DNA from: Haemaphysalis longicornis | Lineage: Eukaryota > Arthropoda > Arachnida > Ixodida > Ixodidae | Assembly: GCA_013339765.2 (NCBI GenBank) | Contig: CM023450.1 | Coordinates: 190,172,688 to 190,236,687, forward strand | DNA: 64,000 nucleotides | Direction: 5' to 3' | Shown here: one piece after another, positions 32,640-43,454 of the stretch | How the letters are laid out: the number at the start of each line of letters is the position of its first letter | Position numbering within the stretch: position 1 is the stretch's first letter | Translations under genes and position numbers: made by a program | The notes under the pieces: generated by a model | What the model saw: only the letters and a program-made list of their open reading frames with translations | Told to the model about the DNA's origin: nothing | Databases searched by the model: none

Positions 32640-33862
32640 AACGTGGCAAATGAGCGTTAACAAGACTAAAACAGTAGCCATGTCAATTACGCGTAAGCAG
32701 CATCCCCTAAGCTTTCCTTATTCCATAAATAATCGCACTCTTTCCGTTGTAGAAAGGTACAAATATTTAGGCATAATTATTACCTGAGACCTTATGTGGA
32801 ATGAACACATTTCGTACATTAAAAATAAAGCCAGACGGAAACTCGGATATCTTCGAAGGTCATTGCGAAAATCAACAAAAGAAATAAAGTTACTAGCTCA
32901 CAAATCTTTCATTAGGCCCCCCCTCGAATATGCATCGGTTATCTGGGACCCGTACACAAAAAACAATATTGATAAAATAGAACTTGTTCAAAGGAAAGCC
33001 ATCAGGTTTGTTCAAAATTACTATTGCTGGCGAGTATCTGTACCTTCGCTCTTGGCTGAATCAGAGCTTGGTACATTGCGAAAGAGACGTCAGCGACACC
33101 GGCAGAAGTTTTCGTACTTCCTTTACCATGATAAGATGACAATAGACAAGAGTAATTTTATCGACCTGGTTAGTAAGCGCTCGACGCCATCACACCACAC
33201 GAAAAAGCTAAAGGAGGTCAGCTGTAAAACAGACACGTTTAAAAACTCTTTTTTCCCGATAACAAAGCGCGAATGGAATCGACTTCCACCTAATGGTATT
33301 GATTGCAGTACTCTAAATTCCTTGGCCAAAGCATTGTCAGATTATCTGTAGTTTTTTTTATCTTCTTCGTCACTCCGCTTTCTTAGTATCGCGACATCAA
33401 CAACTCACATGTAATTGTGAAACAGTAATGTCGCTCTAACGTGTGTTTTGTCTTACACTCTGGCTCTGCTTCCTTTTTGCGGTACACCTCGGTGCTGTTA
33501 CTATTTACAGTGTCCTCATTGTACAATTAGGATTATTCATGTCTTGTATATATTTATTTATTCTATCAGTATGAGTCTGGCTTGGTACCACTTGGGTTGC
33601 TTTTTTGTTGTTGTCGAACTGCCGACTGTTTTAGTATGGGGATACTTATAGCACCTGCTGTTCACTTTGTTGATTGTGCAATCCCATATTTTTTTTTATT
33701 TTTTTCGTGCTCATTGTTGCGGTTGCTTTGTGGATGTTGATGCCATCGGTGCATGTATGATGCGTATTTTTTCGCATTCTTTTATCTGTTCTGCCCGCTC
33801 CTGCCAAAGCCCTTTTTTTCAAAGGCTGGCAGTAAATCTGAAATAAATAAATTAATAAAATA
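32640..33862 (+). mobile_element. CR1/L2-type LINE, 5'-truncated 3' end
   Basis: The fragment starts within the RT (SVNKTKTVAMSITRK), continues through the RT thumb and the C-terminal domain, and ends in a 3' UTR with TTCAAAGGCTGGCAGTAAAT and an AAATAAATAAATTAATAAAA tail near 33862. The tail and the absence of RNase H point to the CR1/L2/Jockey side of LINEs. It is the only plus-strand LINE 3' end of this type in the window; the 5' half of a similar element is at 43455-45246. Confidence 0.83.
32794..33351 (+). pseudogene. CR1-type RT C-terminal domain
   Basis: A 185-codon open frame encodes the region after the RT core. Characteristic pieces are WNEHISYIKNKARRKLGYLR, PLEYASVIWDPYTKNNIDKI and ELVQRKAIRFVQNYY, and the end has WNRLPPNGIDCSTLNSL. 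Upstream the same frame continues with RYKYLGIIIT but is closed by a TGA at about 32788, so the ATG at 32794 is not a true start. The catalytic FADD part is not included. It is a remnant that was 5'-truncated at insertion. Confidence 0.85.
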
Positions 33863-34384
33863 TAACAAGTTTTCTGCAGTTCGCTTTGGCAACAAGTAGA
33901 ATGAACCATTATATACTGAAAACACATGTGACACTTAGGCCATAGCTTTGACTAGCCCATTGGTTGCACTAGGTGTCAAGAGATAACAAGGAAGGATGGT
34001 GCGAATGGTTTACTGTTTCCATGTTTCCATAGTCACAAGTCTGTGCATTGATCAACCATTATTTCACAGTGTAGAAAAACATCCCTTCCAGTATGCTTGG
34101 TTCATCAACCCATTTGTGGTCCTCATAAGTAACAGGATCCACCCATTTGCGACCGCCTTATCGAAGTCAAGGGAAGAACGAGCAAGAACAAGGCAAGATT
34201 TCAAAGTGGGCTTTAGAAACTGTAGTTTGTCTGCAGCCATAGTTACGATTGTGCACCAGCCACCCTAGTACATTGAGTGCAGACAACTTCAGTGAAAAAG
34301 TAGTCACAAGAAATTTCTGTCCTATGCGGACCATTGAGAATTCTAGCAAACCGTTACAAGTATTTGGCATTTAGGGAATATAGA
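33863..34384. other. Spacer without recognised genes
   Basis: No conserved frame or repeat is seen between the CR1 tail and the 3' end of LINE J. Confidence 0.5.
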
Positions 34385-35205
34385 GGAAGGGAGAATGAAA
34401 GATTTTTGAATGTGGAAGAGGTCGACCTCAGAAACTGAACTTGGGCCCGTCATTTCCCACTGGGACGAGGAACGTACAAGAGACAGAGAGAAAGGATTGA
34501 ATACAGAGGGTATGAGGAATAACAGTGAAATCAGCCAATGATCTCAGTACACCTAAAGCACATATACCATGCAATGGGGCGCCGAAACAGACTAATCACT
34601 GTACAATTCACATGACATATTTATCGCCCATACAAAAATAAAATGAAATTAGTCCACAGCTTGTGAAATTTCACTACCCAGAGCCAAGAGTCCTACAGGA
34701 TTCTCTAAGGTATATAAGTAGCGCTTTTACGGCTCGAGTTTGCTTCTTCGTGTCAGACCACGTGCCCAAAATGTTTTGTTTGAACAGAGGGCAAGCGTTC
34801 AAGTGTAGTAAGGCTTCCTCAAGGTCTTTTCACTCACTAGTATACCTTGGGCAAACACTACGCATATGATCAATTGTCTGTGTACAACCACACAAAAGGA
34901 AGTCTGGGCTATCCTCGCGTGCGATTTTGTGCAGATACTTTCAAGGCACTGCTACTCTAAGCCGCAGCCTTGCTAGCAATGTTTCATTTACTTCTGTGAA
35001 GTGGGGGGGCATGAGTCAGCCAGAACCTTTGCTCGGGATCAATGCTGGGGAGCTGTTCCTGTCGACTTTGTGGGTCAGACGAATGCAGGCACAGCTTGTG
35101 CACGGGCTCTGTGTGTATTGCATTGCTATCTTGCCTTACGGTGGGTGTATCTAAAAGAGGGTATATTTTTTATCAGGCACAACGCAGCATTTCCCTGACA
35201 GAAAA
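34385..35205 (-). mobile_element. LINE J: 5'-truncated relative of LINE D
   Basis: Read on the minus strand, the sequence matches the last part of LINE D. LINE J has HKLCLHSSDPQSRQEQLPSI and DPEQRFWLTHA where LINE D has KQAAALHSSDPQNRHESLHK and DPERKFWLSHA. Also shared are DSPDFLLCGC and ILGTWSDTKKQ. The 3' UTR keeps GGTCGACCTCTTCC near 34415, as LINE D has GGCCGACCTCTTCTCC at 63121. Stops and frameshifts are frequent. Only RNase H C-terminus, tail and 3' UTR are present, the expected outcome of 5' truncation. Confidence 0.78.
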
Positions 35206-35754
35206 TTACTTCAACAATTGCAATTACAGTAGCTAGTTTCTAATGTTTTTGAAACAAAGAGCATGACTACCAAGAGTAGCAAAGAGGAGAGACAGCAATG
35301 ACTTCCAGCTAGTGCCTTGTCTGAACTTTTATGACCCATATAAATACCAAGCTCTTTATAACATCAACATAGCAAAAAAAGAGCAGAACACCATGCTGCA
35401 ACCTTTAAACTACAACCTCCATGAGCACTGCAAGCGTCTATGTCAACACCCTTGTTAAACTCAGTTGCCCCGTGATAACATACTTTTAGTGTTAACCTGG
35501 GCAGTTTACTGGTGCTTCCAAAATACCAGCAAACATAGATTAATTTGAAATGATGCAGTAAACTTGGAAGCTGGCACAACTCTGTGCGGTTGAGGTCGCA
35601 ACACAAAATCTGTGCACAATACACACTTTGGAAAAGTCAGTGTGGCAACGTAACCTACCATCATGACCATCGATATTTCCCTTGCGTCGGCATTACTTTC
35701 AGACGGCGTAATACTGGTGTGGTGCTCAAGTGAGCTATTCTTGAAGAACTTGTT
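35206..35754. other. Spacer without recognised genes
   Basis: AT-rich sequence with short frames only; no motif is recognised. Confidence 0.5.
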
Positions 35755-35955
35755 GTTGGCCGAGTTGGTGCATCATGGTGAATGAACACGGGCCTTGCGC
35801 GAAAAAGACACCACCCACAGGACGCACACGACGAGCTCGTCCCGTTTGCGCTCATCCAACAGTCGTCCAATTTGCGCTCGTCCCGTCCGTCCTGTGTTCG
35901 GTGTCTTCTTCGCGCAACACCCGCGTTCATTCACCAAGCTAGTCTGGCCCGGCAC
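35755..35955. repeat. Long inverted repeat (foldback/MITE-like)
   Basis: The left arm from 35776 (TGGTGAATGAACACGGG..., then GCGCGAAAAAGACACC and CACAGGACG) is answered by the right arm ending 35936 (...CCGCGTTCATTCACCA, preceded by GGTGTCTTCTTCGCGC and CGTCCTGTG). Arms are about 70 bases, extend weakly to 35755 and 35955, and the centre (35846-35866) holds TGCGCTCATCCAACAGTCG. Overlapping frames on both strands are a by-product of the symmetry. Confidence 0.75.
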
Positions 35956-36414
35956 TCTGTTAAAATGGCCAATAACCCGATTCACTGGTCGAAGTATTTA
36001 TCCTTGCTACCAGGTTGATTTTTAGAGAGGCGCTTAGGCCCCTACTTTTAAGGTTTGGGTGATTCCAGTTCGTACGGATATACTTGTGAGCGCAGCCACA
36101 AGCTCGTCTCGGAGTCGTATGCCGACCCGTCGTATGTGCGCATTGCTTCAACATTGGCAAGGTACAGTACATTGGTTAACCGCATGTGAACGGTCAGCAT
36201 AGCTTCTCAGGCAAGGCTCTCCCATGTTGTTTCCCGTCTACAAATGGGTACGTGTAGGTCGTTCACGTAGCCGTAATGTCAGCTTCAAAATATAATCAGC
36301 GGCGAAGCTGACGAAAGGCTTCAGCCACGACCGCTCGATCTCCCTTCAGCGCTCGAGTGAACCTTTGCCCTACCATAACTGCATGGTAACGAAGCAGGCG
36401 TCGAGGAACCTGTA

Positions 36415-36418
36415 ATAT
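36415..36418. repeat. 5' target-site duplication of the Gypsy element
   Basis: ATAT precedes the 5' LTR and is repeated at 42374-42377 after the 3' LTR. Four to five base pairs is the usual Gypsy duplication length. Confidence 0.75.
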
Positions 36419-36837
36419 TGCCGCGAACTATGTATGAGTTTGTTTATTTATAGTTTTTTTTTACTGCCGGGCCACGCCCGGCTGTGTTATCTGCGTTCCA
36501 AACGAAGCGCGGCTTCCATTGTTTACTTGTATGCCGCACGGGCTACCACATTCAGATAAGCAAACTGTTTCGCCCTAACGTCATTATCCCACAATAATCT
36601 TGTGTGATTACAATGTTCTGGATGCGAATCGACGGTTCCAGAAACACTTGCGCTGAAATATAAAAGCCTGCACAGCAGACGCCGCGTCATCCGATCTCCG
36701 ACACTCGCTGTAGTAGGTCACTTTGCTGACTGCTGCTTCGCCCCCCGTGTATTATTTGAGTTGTTAGGGGAGAACAAGCTCGCTCCAATAAACGTGTTTT
36801 CCTTCAAGACAACTGCGTTGTCTCTGGCTTCGTGACA
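36419..36837 (+). repeat. Gypsy 5' LTR (419 bp)
   Basis: It starts TGCCGCGAAC and ends CTTCGTGACA. It contains GCCGGGCCACGCCCGGC, a TATAAAAGCCTG promoter-like box at about 36658 and a CCAATAAACGTG polyadenylation signal at about 36785. The segment right after it (TCTGGAGGAGAGGCTGGG) lies where the primer-binding site should be. Confidence 0.9.
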
Positions 36838-36969
36838 TCTGGAGGAGAGGCTGGGTACGCATCGTTTATGAAGACCTCTGCAAGCCGCCAGCGCAGTCCA
36901 ACTAGAGCCAGCCTCCGACTGCAAGGATTGCCGCCCGACTTCGGCCTCCTGCCAGAGAGACCCAAGACA

Positions 36970-37955
36970 ATGACTGCTGCAACCACCCCCATGGTGCAAG
37001 AACCAACGTCGCCAATCCTGCTGCAGCAGCCCCGGGAACATCCAACATTACGAGGAGCACCCGCTGAAGACCCGGAGGAATGGTTGGAGAAGCTCAAGCG
37101 CGTGCGGATCTTCAATAGGTGGGACGATGAAGAAACCTTCCGGCATGTTTTCTTTTACTAGGATGATGCAGCTCGAACTTGGTTCGGGAACCACGAGAGC
37201 GCCTTGACCAACTGGATGCAATTCAAAAGCGATTTCCTAAGACCTTCACCACCGTGTTGAGAAAAGAACGAGCTGGGCTTTTTCTGGAACGCAACTCGAA
37301 CGCAACACCCGAACGGAGGAGTCGTGATCTTTGTTGAGGAAATGAAGCGGCTACTTCGTCGCGCGGACCCGGATATGACGGAAGAAAAAAAACTGAGGTT
37401 TCTGATGCGAGGAGTAAAGCAAGAACTTTTTGCTTGCCTTGTCCGTGACCCCCCTAAATCGGTGGCCGAACTCGCGTCAGAGGCAGCCACTATGGAGAAG
37501 ACGTTGGAAATTCGCACGAGGCAGTACGACCATCCCATCAATGCGCTAGTTGTGGACACGATCGATGCCGGGGCTCTTAGCTCTGACACACTAGGTGAGA
37601 CAATCGGCGCTGTCGTCAGAAAAGAATGGCGAAAACTCTTCCAAATAACGCCGCAACCCCAACTCACCTGTATGAGCGACGTGATCGGGGAAGAAATTCA
37701 ACTGGCTTTGGAGACTTCTACGCCTTCCAAAGTACCAGGTGAGCATCAAGCTATGACCTACTCCGCGGCTGTTTGACGACCCTGCCCTGCTCCAACCCGT
37801 CATCAAGAAGTCCCGCCGTACCGCCGTCCACTGTCGCCGCCCTATCCCCTGCAGGCCAAAACCAGGCACCAAAGAAGACGGACGTGTGGCGAACCGCCGA
37901 TGATCATTCGCTGTGCCGCCACTGCGGAGAGGCCGATCACATCTATCGTCGCTGA
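36970..37955 (+). pseudogene. Gypsy gag with broken zinc knuckle
   Basis: Gag starts at the ATG at 36970 and contains APAEDPEEWLEKLKRVRIFN, the Gypsy gag core. A TAG at 37159-37161 follows FFY. The reading resumes with DDAARTWFGNHESALTNW, shifts frame near 37230, and continues in the open segment 37324-37776 (RRADPDMTEEKKLRFLMRG and EAATMEKTLEIRTRQYD). The C-terminal zinc knuckle reads CRHCGEADHIYRR and then a TGA at 37953-37955 where its last Cys is expected. Gag would form the virus-like particle; three lesions prevent it. Confidence 0.88.
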
Positions 37956-38469
37956 CCGTACAGGAGACTCGGACTGCGTGGTTTTTCCGTCGACGCCTTA
38001 TGACCCCGATGCGGGCAGCGCCCTACTGAGATCGACGAATACCTGACCAAAACCAACAGAAGACCAGCCCGCTTCAACCGATCGCCGTCGCCCTACCCAT
38101 ACCAGTCGCCCAACCACCGTATCAATGCTGATTTCGCACGTGAAAGGTCCCCCAGCGCACGCGGGGGAAACTTAAAGCAGCAACGACGCGAGGTAAAGTT
38201 GCAAAACGGCGGAAAAATGGAAACCCTCGAACGACCCAGCGACTCGCTGAAGACCCTGATTCATGACATGGCCCGACCCCGACGACCCAATCTAACCCTG
38301 ACGTGACTCCCGACCACGACGACAGCAAAGCGGTGCGACGCGTCCCCGACATGACCGAACCTGCCGATGAGAATACAACAACGACCACAACGCACAGTTC
38401 CCGACCGTCACAACACGCAGAAGCCAAAATACGACGCCACGGCGCACCCAGAACTCGAACGCAGCGTCC

Positions 38470-39233
38470 AACGTTCAGCTGTCCATCGACGGCTTTGAAG
38501 TAGTCGCCCTAGAACCACGGGAGCCGACTACTCAGTCATGAGCGGACCTTTTGCGTCTAAGCTGAAGGAAGTTTTGACCAGATGGGACGATCCGCACATT
38601 CGCACAGCAGGAGGCCACCTCGTGACGCCAAGTGGAACGTGCGCATCGCGCGTCACCATACACGGCACAACGTACTCTGTACCATTCGTCATTTTGCCTA
38701 AATGCTTTCGCAACGTAATTATTGGAATAGACTTTTTCACAGACAACTGCGCAATAATTGATCTGCAGACCAAGTCAATAACTTTTTCCTACGGTCACTC
38801 CATGACGCCAGAACCGAATCCCGAACACCGTGCTGCTTTAAGGATCGCCGATGATCATGTCACACTGCCACCGCGCGCAATCTTGATGATCACAGTGTAC
38901 TGTGAAGATGCGGTTCCTGATGTCGATGCTATCGTAGAGAGTGACCAAAGGTTGCTCCTCGACAACGGTGTCTCTGTTGCAAGAGGCAATGCGCGCTTTA
39001 CGCAACGCCAATCCCAAGTTTTCGTCAATAATTTCAGCGAGGTATACCAGCATCTAAACAGGGGCGCTGCAATTACGTTCCTCGAAGAAACGCAAGAAGC
39101 GAGTGACGTGATCGTGGTTGCCCACTTTGAACGCGCACCCGAAGATACCCTCAAGCTTCCGAATACCTTCGACGTGAAACTGGCGTTACCGCAAGAAGGA
39201 CGGAAGAAATTATTCGATTTGCTGCATCGCTAG
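38470..39233 (+). pseudogene. Gypsy protease with lost active-site Asp
   Basis: The aspartic protease region begins SIDGFEVVAL (about 38477) and then changes frame, so that the active-site motif continues as TGADYSVMSGPF in the frame open from 38538 to 39233. The codon where the catalytic Asp should precede TGA is ACC (38514-38516), and a single-base loss is likely at this point. Downstream, VIIGIDFFTDNCAIIDL is the conserved second half of retropepsin-like domains, and the frame runs on toward the RT. Protease would cut the polyprotein; it cannot do so here. Confidence 0.82.
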
Positions 39234-39238
39234 AGAGA

Positions 39239-39901
39239 GTGTTTTTCGTCGAACACAAAACTACGCCAGACACCTCTAGCGAAGCACCGAATAATAACCA
39301 AAGATGGAGCGCGACCTACCCCACAGTCACCGTACAGCGTCACTTCTCACCAGCGGAAAGCCACGCGGACTCAGGTCGACGACATGCTCAGCAACCACAT
39401 TATACAGCCATCGAAAAGCCCCTAGGCTACGCCGGTCGTGCTCGTGAAGAAAAAAGACGGCCCATTGACTACCGGCGACTCAACAAAATCACCAAAAAGG
39501 ACGTGTACCCTCTTCTCCGAATCGACAACGCCCTCGACCACCTCTGCCACACGACGTACGTTTCATCGATAAATCTGAAGACCGGCTACTGGCAAATTGA
39601 AGTGGATGAAAGAGACCGAGAGAAGACTGCATTTAAAACCCCGGACGGCCTATACGAGTTCAAGGTGATGCCGTTGGGGGGGTGCGCGGCGCCAGCAACG
39701 TTTCAACGAGTCATGGACACGGTGCTAGCTGGCCTGAAGTGGCACAACTGCCTCGTATACCTCGACGATGTTGTGGTATTCTCCCAGACTTTCGACGAAC
39801 ACCTTGCAAGGTTTCAGTCTGTACTCGAGGCCATCCGTACGTCGGGGTTAACGCCGAAGCCTGAAAAGTGCCGCTTTGCGTACGAGGAACTTAAGTTTTA
39901 G
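39239..39901 (+). pseudogene. Gypsy reverse transcriptase
   Basis: This frame follows the protease frame after a stop. It contains KKDVYPLLRIDNALDHL, SSINLKTGYWQIEVDERDRE, KTAFKTPDGLYEFKVMPLG and the catalytic segment CLVYLDDVVVFSQTF with YLDD at 39758-39769. The N-terminal part is shifted. In motif A the usual Asp of the phrase SxxDLxxGYWQ is Asn (NLKTGYWQ). A TAG at 39899-39901 interrupts it after EELKF, before the connection to RNase H. RT copies the element RNA into DNA; the copy here is broken in motif A and truncated. Confidence 0.9.
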
Positions 39902-40159
39902 GGCCATGTCCTCCACGGCGCGGTAGTCCGGTCTGATCCGGCGAAAACTTCAGCCATAGCAAACCCATCAAGACCTAATGATCAGAAGGGCGAGCAGAGA
40001 TATCTCGAACTATGCGCATAATACAGGGGCTTCGTCACAAACTTCGCGCGCATTGAAGAGCCACCCACCCGCTTGACAAAGGATAGCACCCCTTTCATCT
40101 GGAAAAATGGCCAAGAAACAGCCTTCTGCGGGCTGCAGCAATGACTGCAAAGCACGCCT

Positions 40160-40480
40160 GTGCTCGCGCATTTCGACGAAAACGCCGAAACGGAAATGCA
40201 CTCGGACGCCAGTGATATAAGCTTGGGTGCCTTCCTCGTACAAAAGCAAAGCGAGTGCCACAAAGTAATCGCCTATGCCAGCCGTGCTCTGTCCAAGAAA
40301 GAAAGAAACTACTCAGCCTCTGAGAAAGAATGTCTCGTGAATATATGGGCTAATTCAGAATTTCACCCATACGTGTATGGAAGACCATTCAAGGTTGTGA
40401 CAGACCACCATGCGCTGTGTTGGCTCGCCAATTTGAAGGACCCCTCTGGCCGTCTTGGTAGGTGGAGCTTGCCCCTTTAA
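40160..40480 (+). pseudogene. Gypsy RNase H domain
   Basis: The open segment contains MHSDASDISLGAFLVQKQ, VIAYASRALSKKERNYSASE and VVTDHHALCWLANLKDPSGR, the three classical blocks of Gypsy RNase H. The catalytic Asp, Glu and Asp are retained. It is separated from the RT by a stop and shifted stretch (39899-40159), and ends in a stop (LPL) at 40478-40480 before the linker with SGTKHSDADGLSRAP in another frame. Confidence 0.88.
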
Positions 40481-40822
40481 GAATTCGACGATACAGTAGT
40501 CTATAAATCCGGGACGAAACACTCCGACGCCGACGGCCTGTCCCGTGCCCCCATCGACCCACCACCACAAGACTCCGATGAAGACAGCGCGTTCATCGGA
40601 GTCGTGACTGAGAGCGACCTGGCCACCCAGCTGCGTGCCGACCCCGATCTACGCGTAATGATCGACTACCTCCAAGGATGCAACGTAGCCGTGCCCAGGG
40701 CCTTCAAACGCAACTTACACGCATTCAGCCCGAAAAACTCCGTCCTCGCGAAGAATAATTTCAGCCCCTGAACGAGAGCGAATTATCTTCTTGTCATCCC
40801 GGCCCATCTTCATGACAAAATT

Positions 40823-41644
40823 TTGGAAGCGTGCCACGACCACCCGTCTTCCGGAAATCTCGGCACAGCTCGCACAATTGAGAAAATCAAAATGAAGTAC
40901 TACTGCCTTGCATCCGATGTCACCCACTACGTCCAAAGCTGCCGTGACTGCCAGCGACGAAAAACGCCACCGTCGATACCCGCCGGACTTCTGCAGCTGA
41001 TCCGCGTCCCATCTGGGCCCTTCCAACAGATCGGAATGGAACTTCTGGGCCCGTTCCTTACATCCCGATCTGAGAACAAGTGGATTGTTTTAGCTACAGA
41101 CTACATGACGCGCTACGCAGAGACCGCCGCTTTTCCGAGGGGGAGTGCACAAAAAGTCGCAAATTTTTTCATAAGCCAAGTTGGGCTGCGACATGGGGCC
41201 CCGGAAGTCCTAATCACGCATCGCGGAACGGCCTTTACTGCGGAGCTGATGCAAGGGATATTGCGCTACCGCAACACGGATCGCCGAAGAACGACGGCCT
41301 ACCACCCCCAAACTAACGGACTAACGGAACGCCTGAACACGACAATCGTGGATATGCTGTCAATGTACGTCGACGTTGAACACAAGACTTTGGACGAAGT
41401 GCTCCCGTGTGTCAGCTTTGCGTACAATACGGCTATCCAGAAAAATAGGCAGATGACGCCGTTCGAGCTTGTCTACGGAAGACGGCCGACTACGATGCTC
41501 GAAGCCATGCTTCCGCACGTAGACGACGATGCACTCAAGGTAGAAGTCCAAGGGTACCTTCAGCGTGCGGAGGAGGCCCGCCAGCTGGCTCGAGTTCGTA
41601 CAACGGACCAGCAGCTGGTGGATGCCGGGCGCTACAACCTCTGA
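40823..41644 (+). pseudogene. Gypsy integrase, catalytic and zinc residues replaced
   Basis: The 273-codon frame holds the zinc-binding segment (CHDHPSSGNLGTARTIEKI, CRDCQRRK) and the DDE core. The first catalytic residue lies in GMELLGPF, where Gypsy enzymes have Asp (codon GAA at 41039-41041). The second lies in LITHRGTAF with His for Asp (codon CAT at 41219-41221). Only the final Glu in NGLTERLN (41327-41329) is retained. The second zinc-ligand His is Asn (GNLG, codon 40856-40858). The frame ends at 41644; the C-terminal part (GLSEKLLRR) continues in another frame to about 41850. Confidence 0.9.
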
Positions 41645-41936
41645 CGCCGAGACGCCCATTACCACCCTGGGGATTGTGTATTGGTTTGGACTCCCATCCA
41701 TCGACCGGACTAAGTGAAAAGCTTCTGCGACGCATTTCGGGCCCTACCAGATTCTATGACGTGTCGGCCAACTTACCTACGGGGCGATCCCCGATGGTGT
41801 TCCCGGAACATCACGACGACGCACGCGGCCCGAAGTGGTTCACGTGTTCGATTGAAACCTTACTGTGGAAGATGACGCACTTTTTTGTTGTTTGTTCGGA
41901 ATGTGTTTTATTTTAGCTTCGGGTTGATGCATTCTT

Positions 41937-41949
41937 AGAGGGGGGGTAA
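41937..41949 (+). promoter_or_regulatory. Gypsy polypurine tract
   Basis: AGAGGGGGGGTAA directly precedes the 3' LTR and is the expected plus-strand primer site. Confidence 0.75.
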
Positions 41950-42373
41950 TGCCGCGGATCATGTATGGGTTTGTTTGTTTATTGTTTGTCTTTACAGCCG
42001 GGCCACACCCGGCTGTGTTATCTGCGTTCTAAACAAAGCGCGTCTTCCATTCTTTACTTTTATGCCGCACGGGCTATCACACTCAGATAAGCAGACTGTT
42101 TCGCCCTAACGTCACTAGCCCAGAATAATCTTCTGTGATCTACAATGTTCTGGATGTGAATCGACGGTTCCAGAAACACTTGCGCCGAAAGATAAAAGCC
42201 TGTACAACAGACGCCGCCGCATTTGATCTCCGACGCTCACTTAAGTACGTTACATACATTGCTGACTGCTTCTTCGCCGCACGTGTATTATTTGAGTTGT
42301 TAGGGGAGCACAAGTTCAGTCCAATAAACGTGTTTTCCTTCAACACAACTGCGTCATCTCTGGCTTCGTGGCA
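41950..42373 (+). repeat. Gypsy 3' LTR (424 bp)
   Basis: It starts TGCCGCGGATC and ends CTTCGTGGCA, and aligns with the 5' LTR throughout (for example GATAAAAGCCTG, TATTTGAGTTGTTAGGGGAG and CCAATAAACGTG). Many substitutions and small gaps separate the two, which fits an old insertion. Confidence 0.9.
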
Positions 42374-42377
42374 ATAT

Positions 42378-43044
42378 TACACGTGGAAACTAGAGAGCAA
42401 ATCGGTCAAATGACGTGGCGTTTAGTATGTAGGCATTTATTTCAAAGGGAAAACCTTTTCAAAAACTAGCAGTCACACGGCGAATTCGTCAACAAACAGA
42501 TTGATCACGGCATAGCCATACATGATTCTAGGTGACGGCGATAGGAGCACTCGGCGTGGCGCAGAACCAAAACAAATAAAATAATCGGTACATAGTTGAG
42601 TTACTCAAGACCAATCTTGAGTAACGTTAAAAACAACATGTTTGACGCTGATATGCCATTTTCCTGGGCATAACCTGTGCTTGCTTCGCGGCCTAGTGAA
42701 GCTTAGGAAAGCATGCGCTGGCATCGGCAGTAAAAGTAGATGGGTGGTTGTGAGAGGTGGCATACGTTAAAACCGCTATAAATGCTCGTGAGTTTTCTAT
42801 ATTGCACATACATTTTAGGTCATAGAACATGGTGAAACCCCCATCCCCCTGCAAATTTCAAGTTTTAAGCCAGTTTTTGTCGACAAGAGGTAGTATGTGT
42901 GCATATCATCTTGTCAGGGAAAAAAAGCATGTAACCTATGTAGGCCCAAAGTCCCCAGAATTTTTGGGCAGCTTGTTGGTGTGTCACACATTAGTGAAAC
43001 TATCATTATTATTGTCCTTACCAACTGCTCCTTATCTAGTTGGC
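42378..43044. other. Spacer without recognised genes
   Basis: Short frames only; no known motif. Confidence 0.5.
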
Positions 43045-43151
43045 GCACTTTAAAAGACCCCAGGGGGTCAAAATTTGACCCCTTTCATGCGCGCCTCATC
43101 GCCTGCGTTGCGTCGGCGCGTTAAACCCTACAATCAATCAATCAATCAATG
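43045..43151 (+). mobile_element. Truncated Ruka-like SINE (3' half)
   Basis: The end GCGCGCCTCATCGCCTGCG, then TTGCGTCGGCGCGTTAAACC and CTACAATCAATCAATCAATC is almost identical to the end of the SINE at 51287-51506. The upstream part (TTAAAAGACCCCAGGGGGTC) also matches but with more changes, and the tRNA-like head is missing. The tail is a CAAT repeat. Confidence 0.8.
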
Positions 43152-43454
43152 CAGCTCGTACTGCTGCAGGCGCGTTTTTTTTTTTTATCTCTCGGATTCG
43201 TATCTGCTACACGCTTAATGTCTCTCGCCGGAATTTGTACCACCCAAAGGAATTCCCCCTGAGAGTTTTATGGTGGTGAGCACCCGCAGTTTGAGGAAGG
43301 TATACGATACTTCCATGACTCGCGGGCGGCTAGGCGAGTGGCCGCAAGACTTTGCGAAGTTGTGCCCCTCCGCTTCTTGGCCAGGCATGTAGCGAGCTGA
43401 TCTCCACTATCCTCGCTCTTGCCGTTGCGCCGAAGGAAGGGAAATGCGAACGTT

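Larger units (their letters stand above)
36419..42373 (+). mobile_element. Ty3/Gypsy LTR retrotransposon, complete length, inactive
   Basis: A 5955-bp element has two LTRs beginning TGCCGCG and ending in GTGACA or GTGGCA, flanked on both sides by the 4-bp duplication ATAT (36415-36418 and 42374-42377). Internally the order is gag with a zinc knuckle, protease, RT, RNase H and integrase, which is the Gypsy order. A purine run AGAGGGGGGG lies just before the 3' LTR. The two LTRs differ at many positions, and all genes have stops, shifts or lost catalytic residues, so the insertion is old. Confidence 0.93.

Noticed and set aside
43130..43151. CAAT repeats as a short CRISPR-like array
   Set aside because: Perfect 4-bp microsatellite without spacers, explained as a SINE tail.
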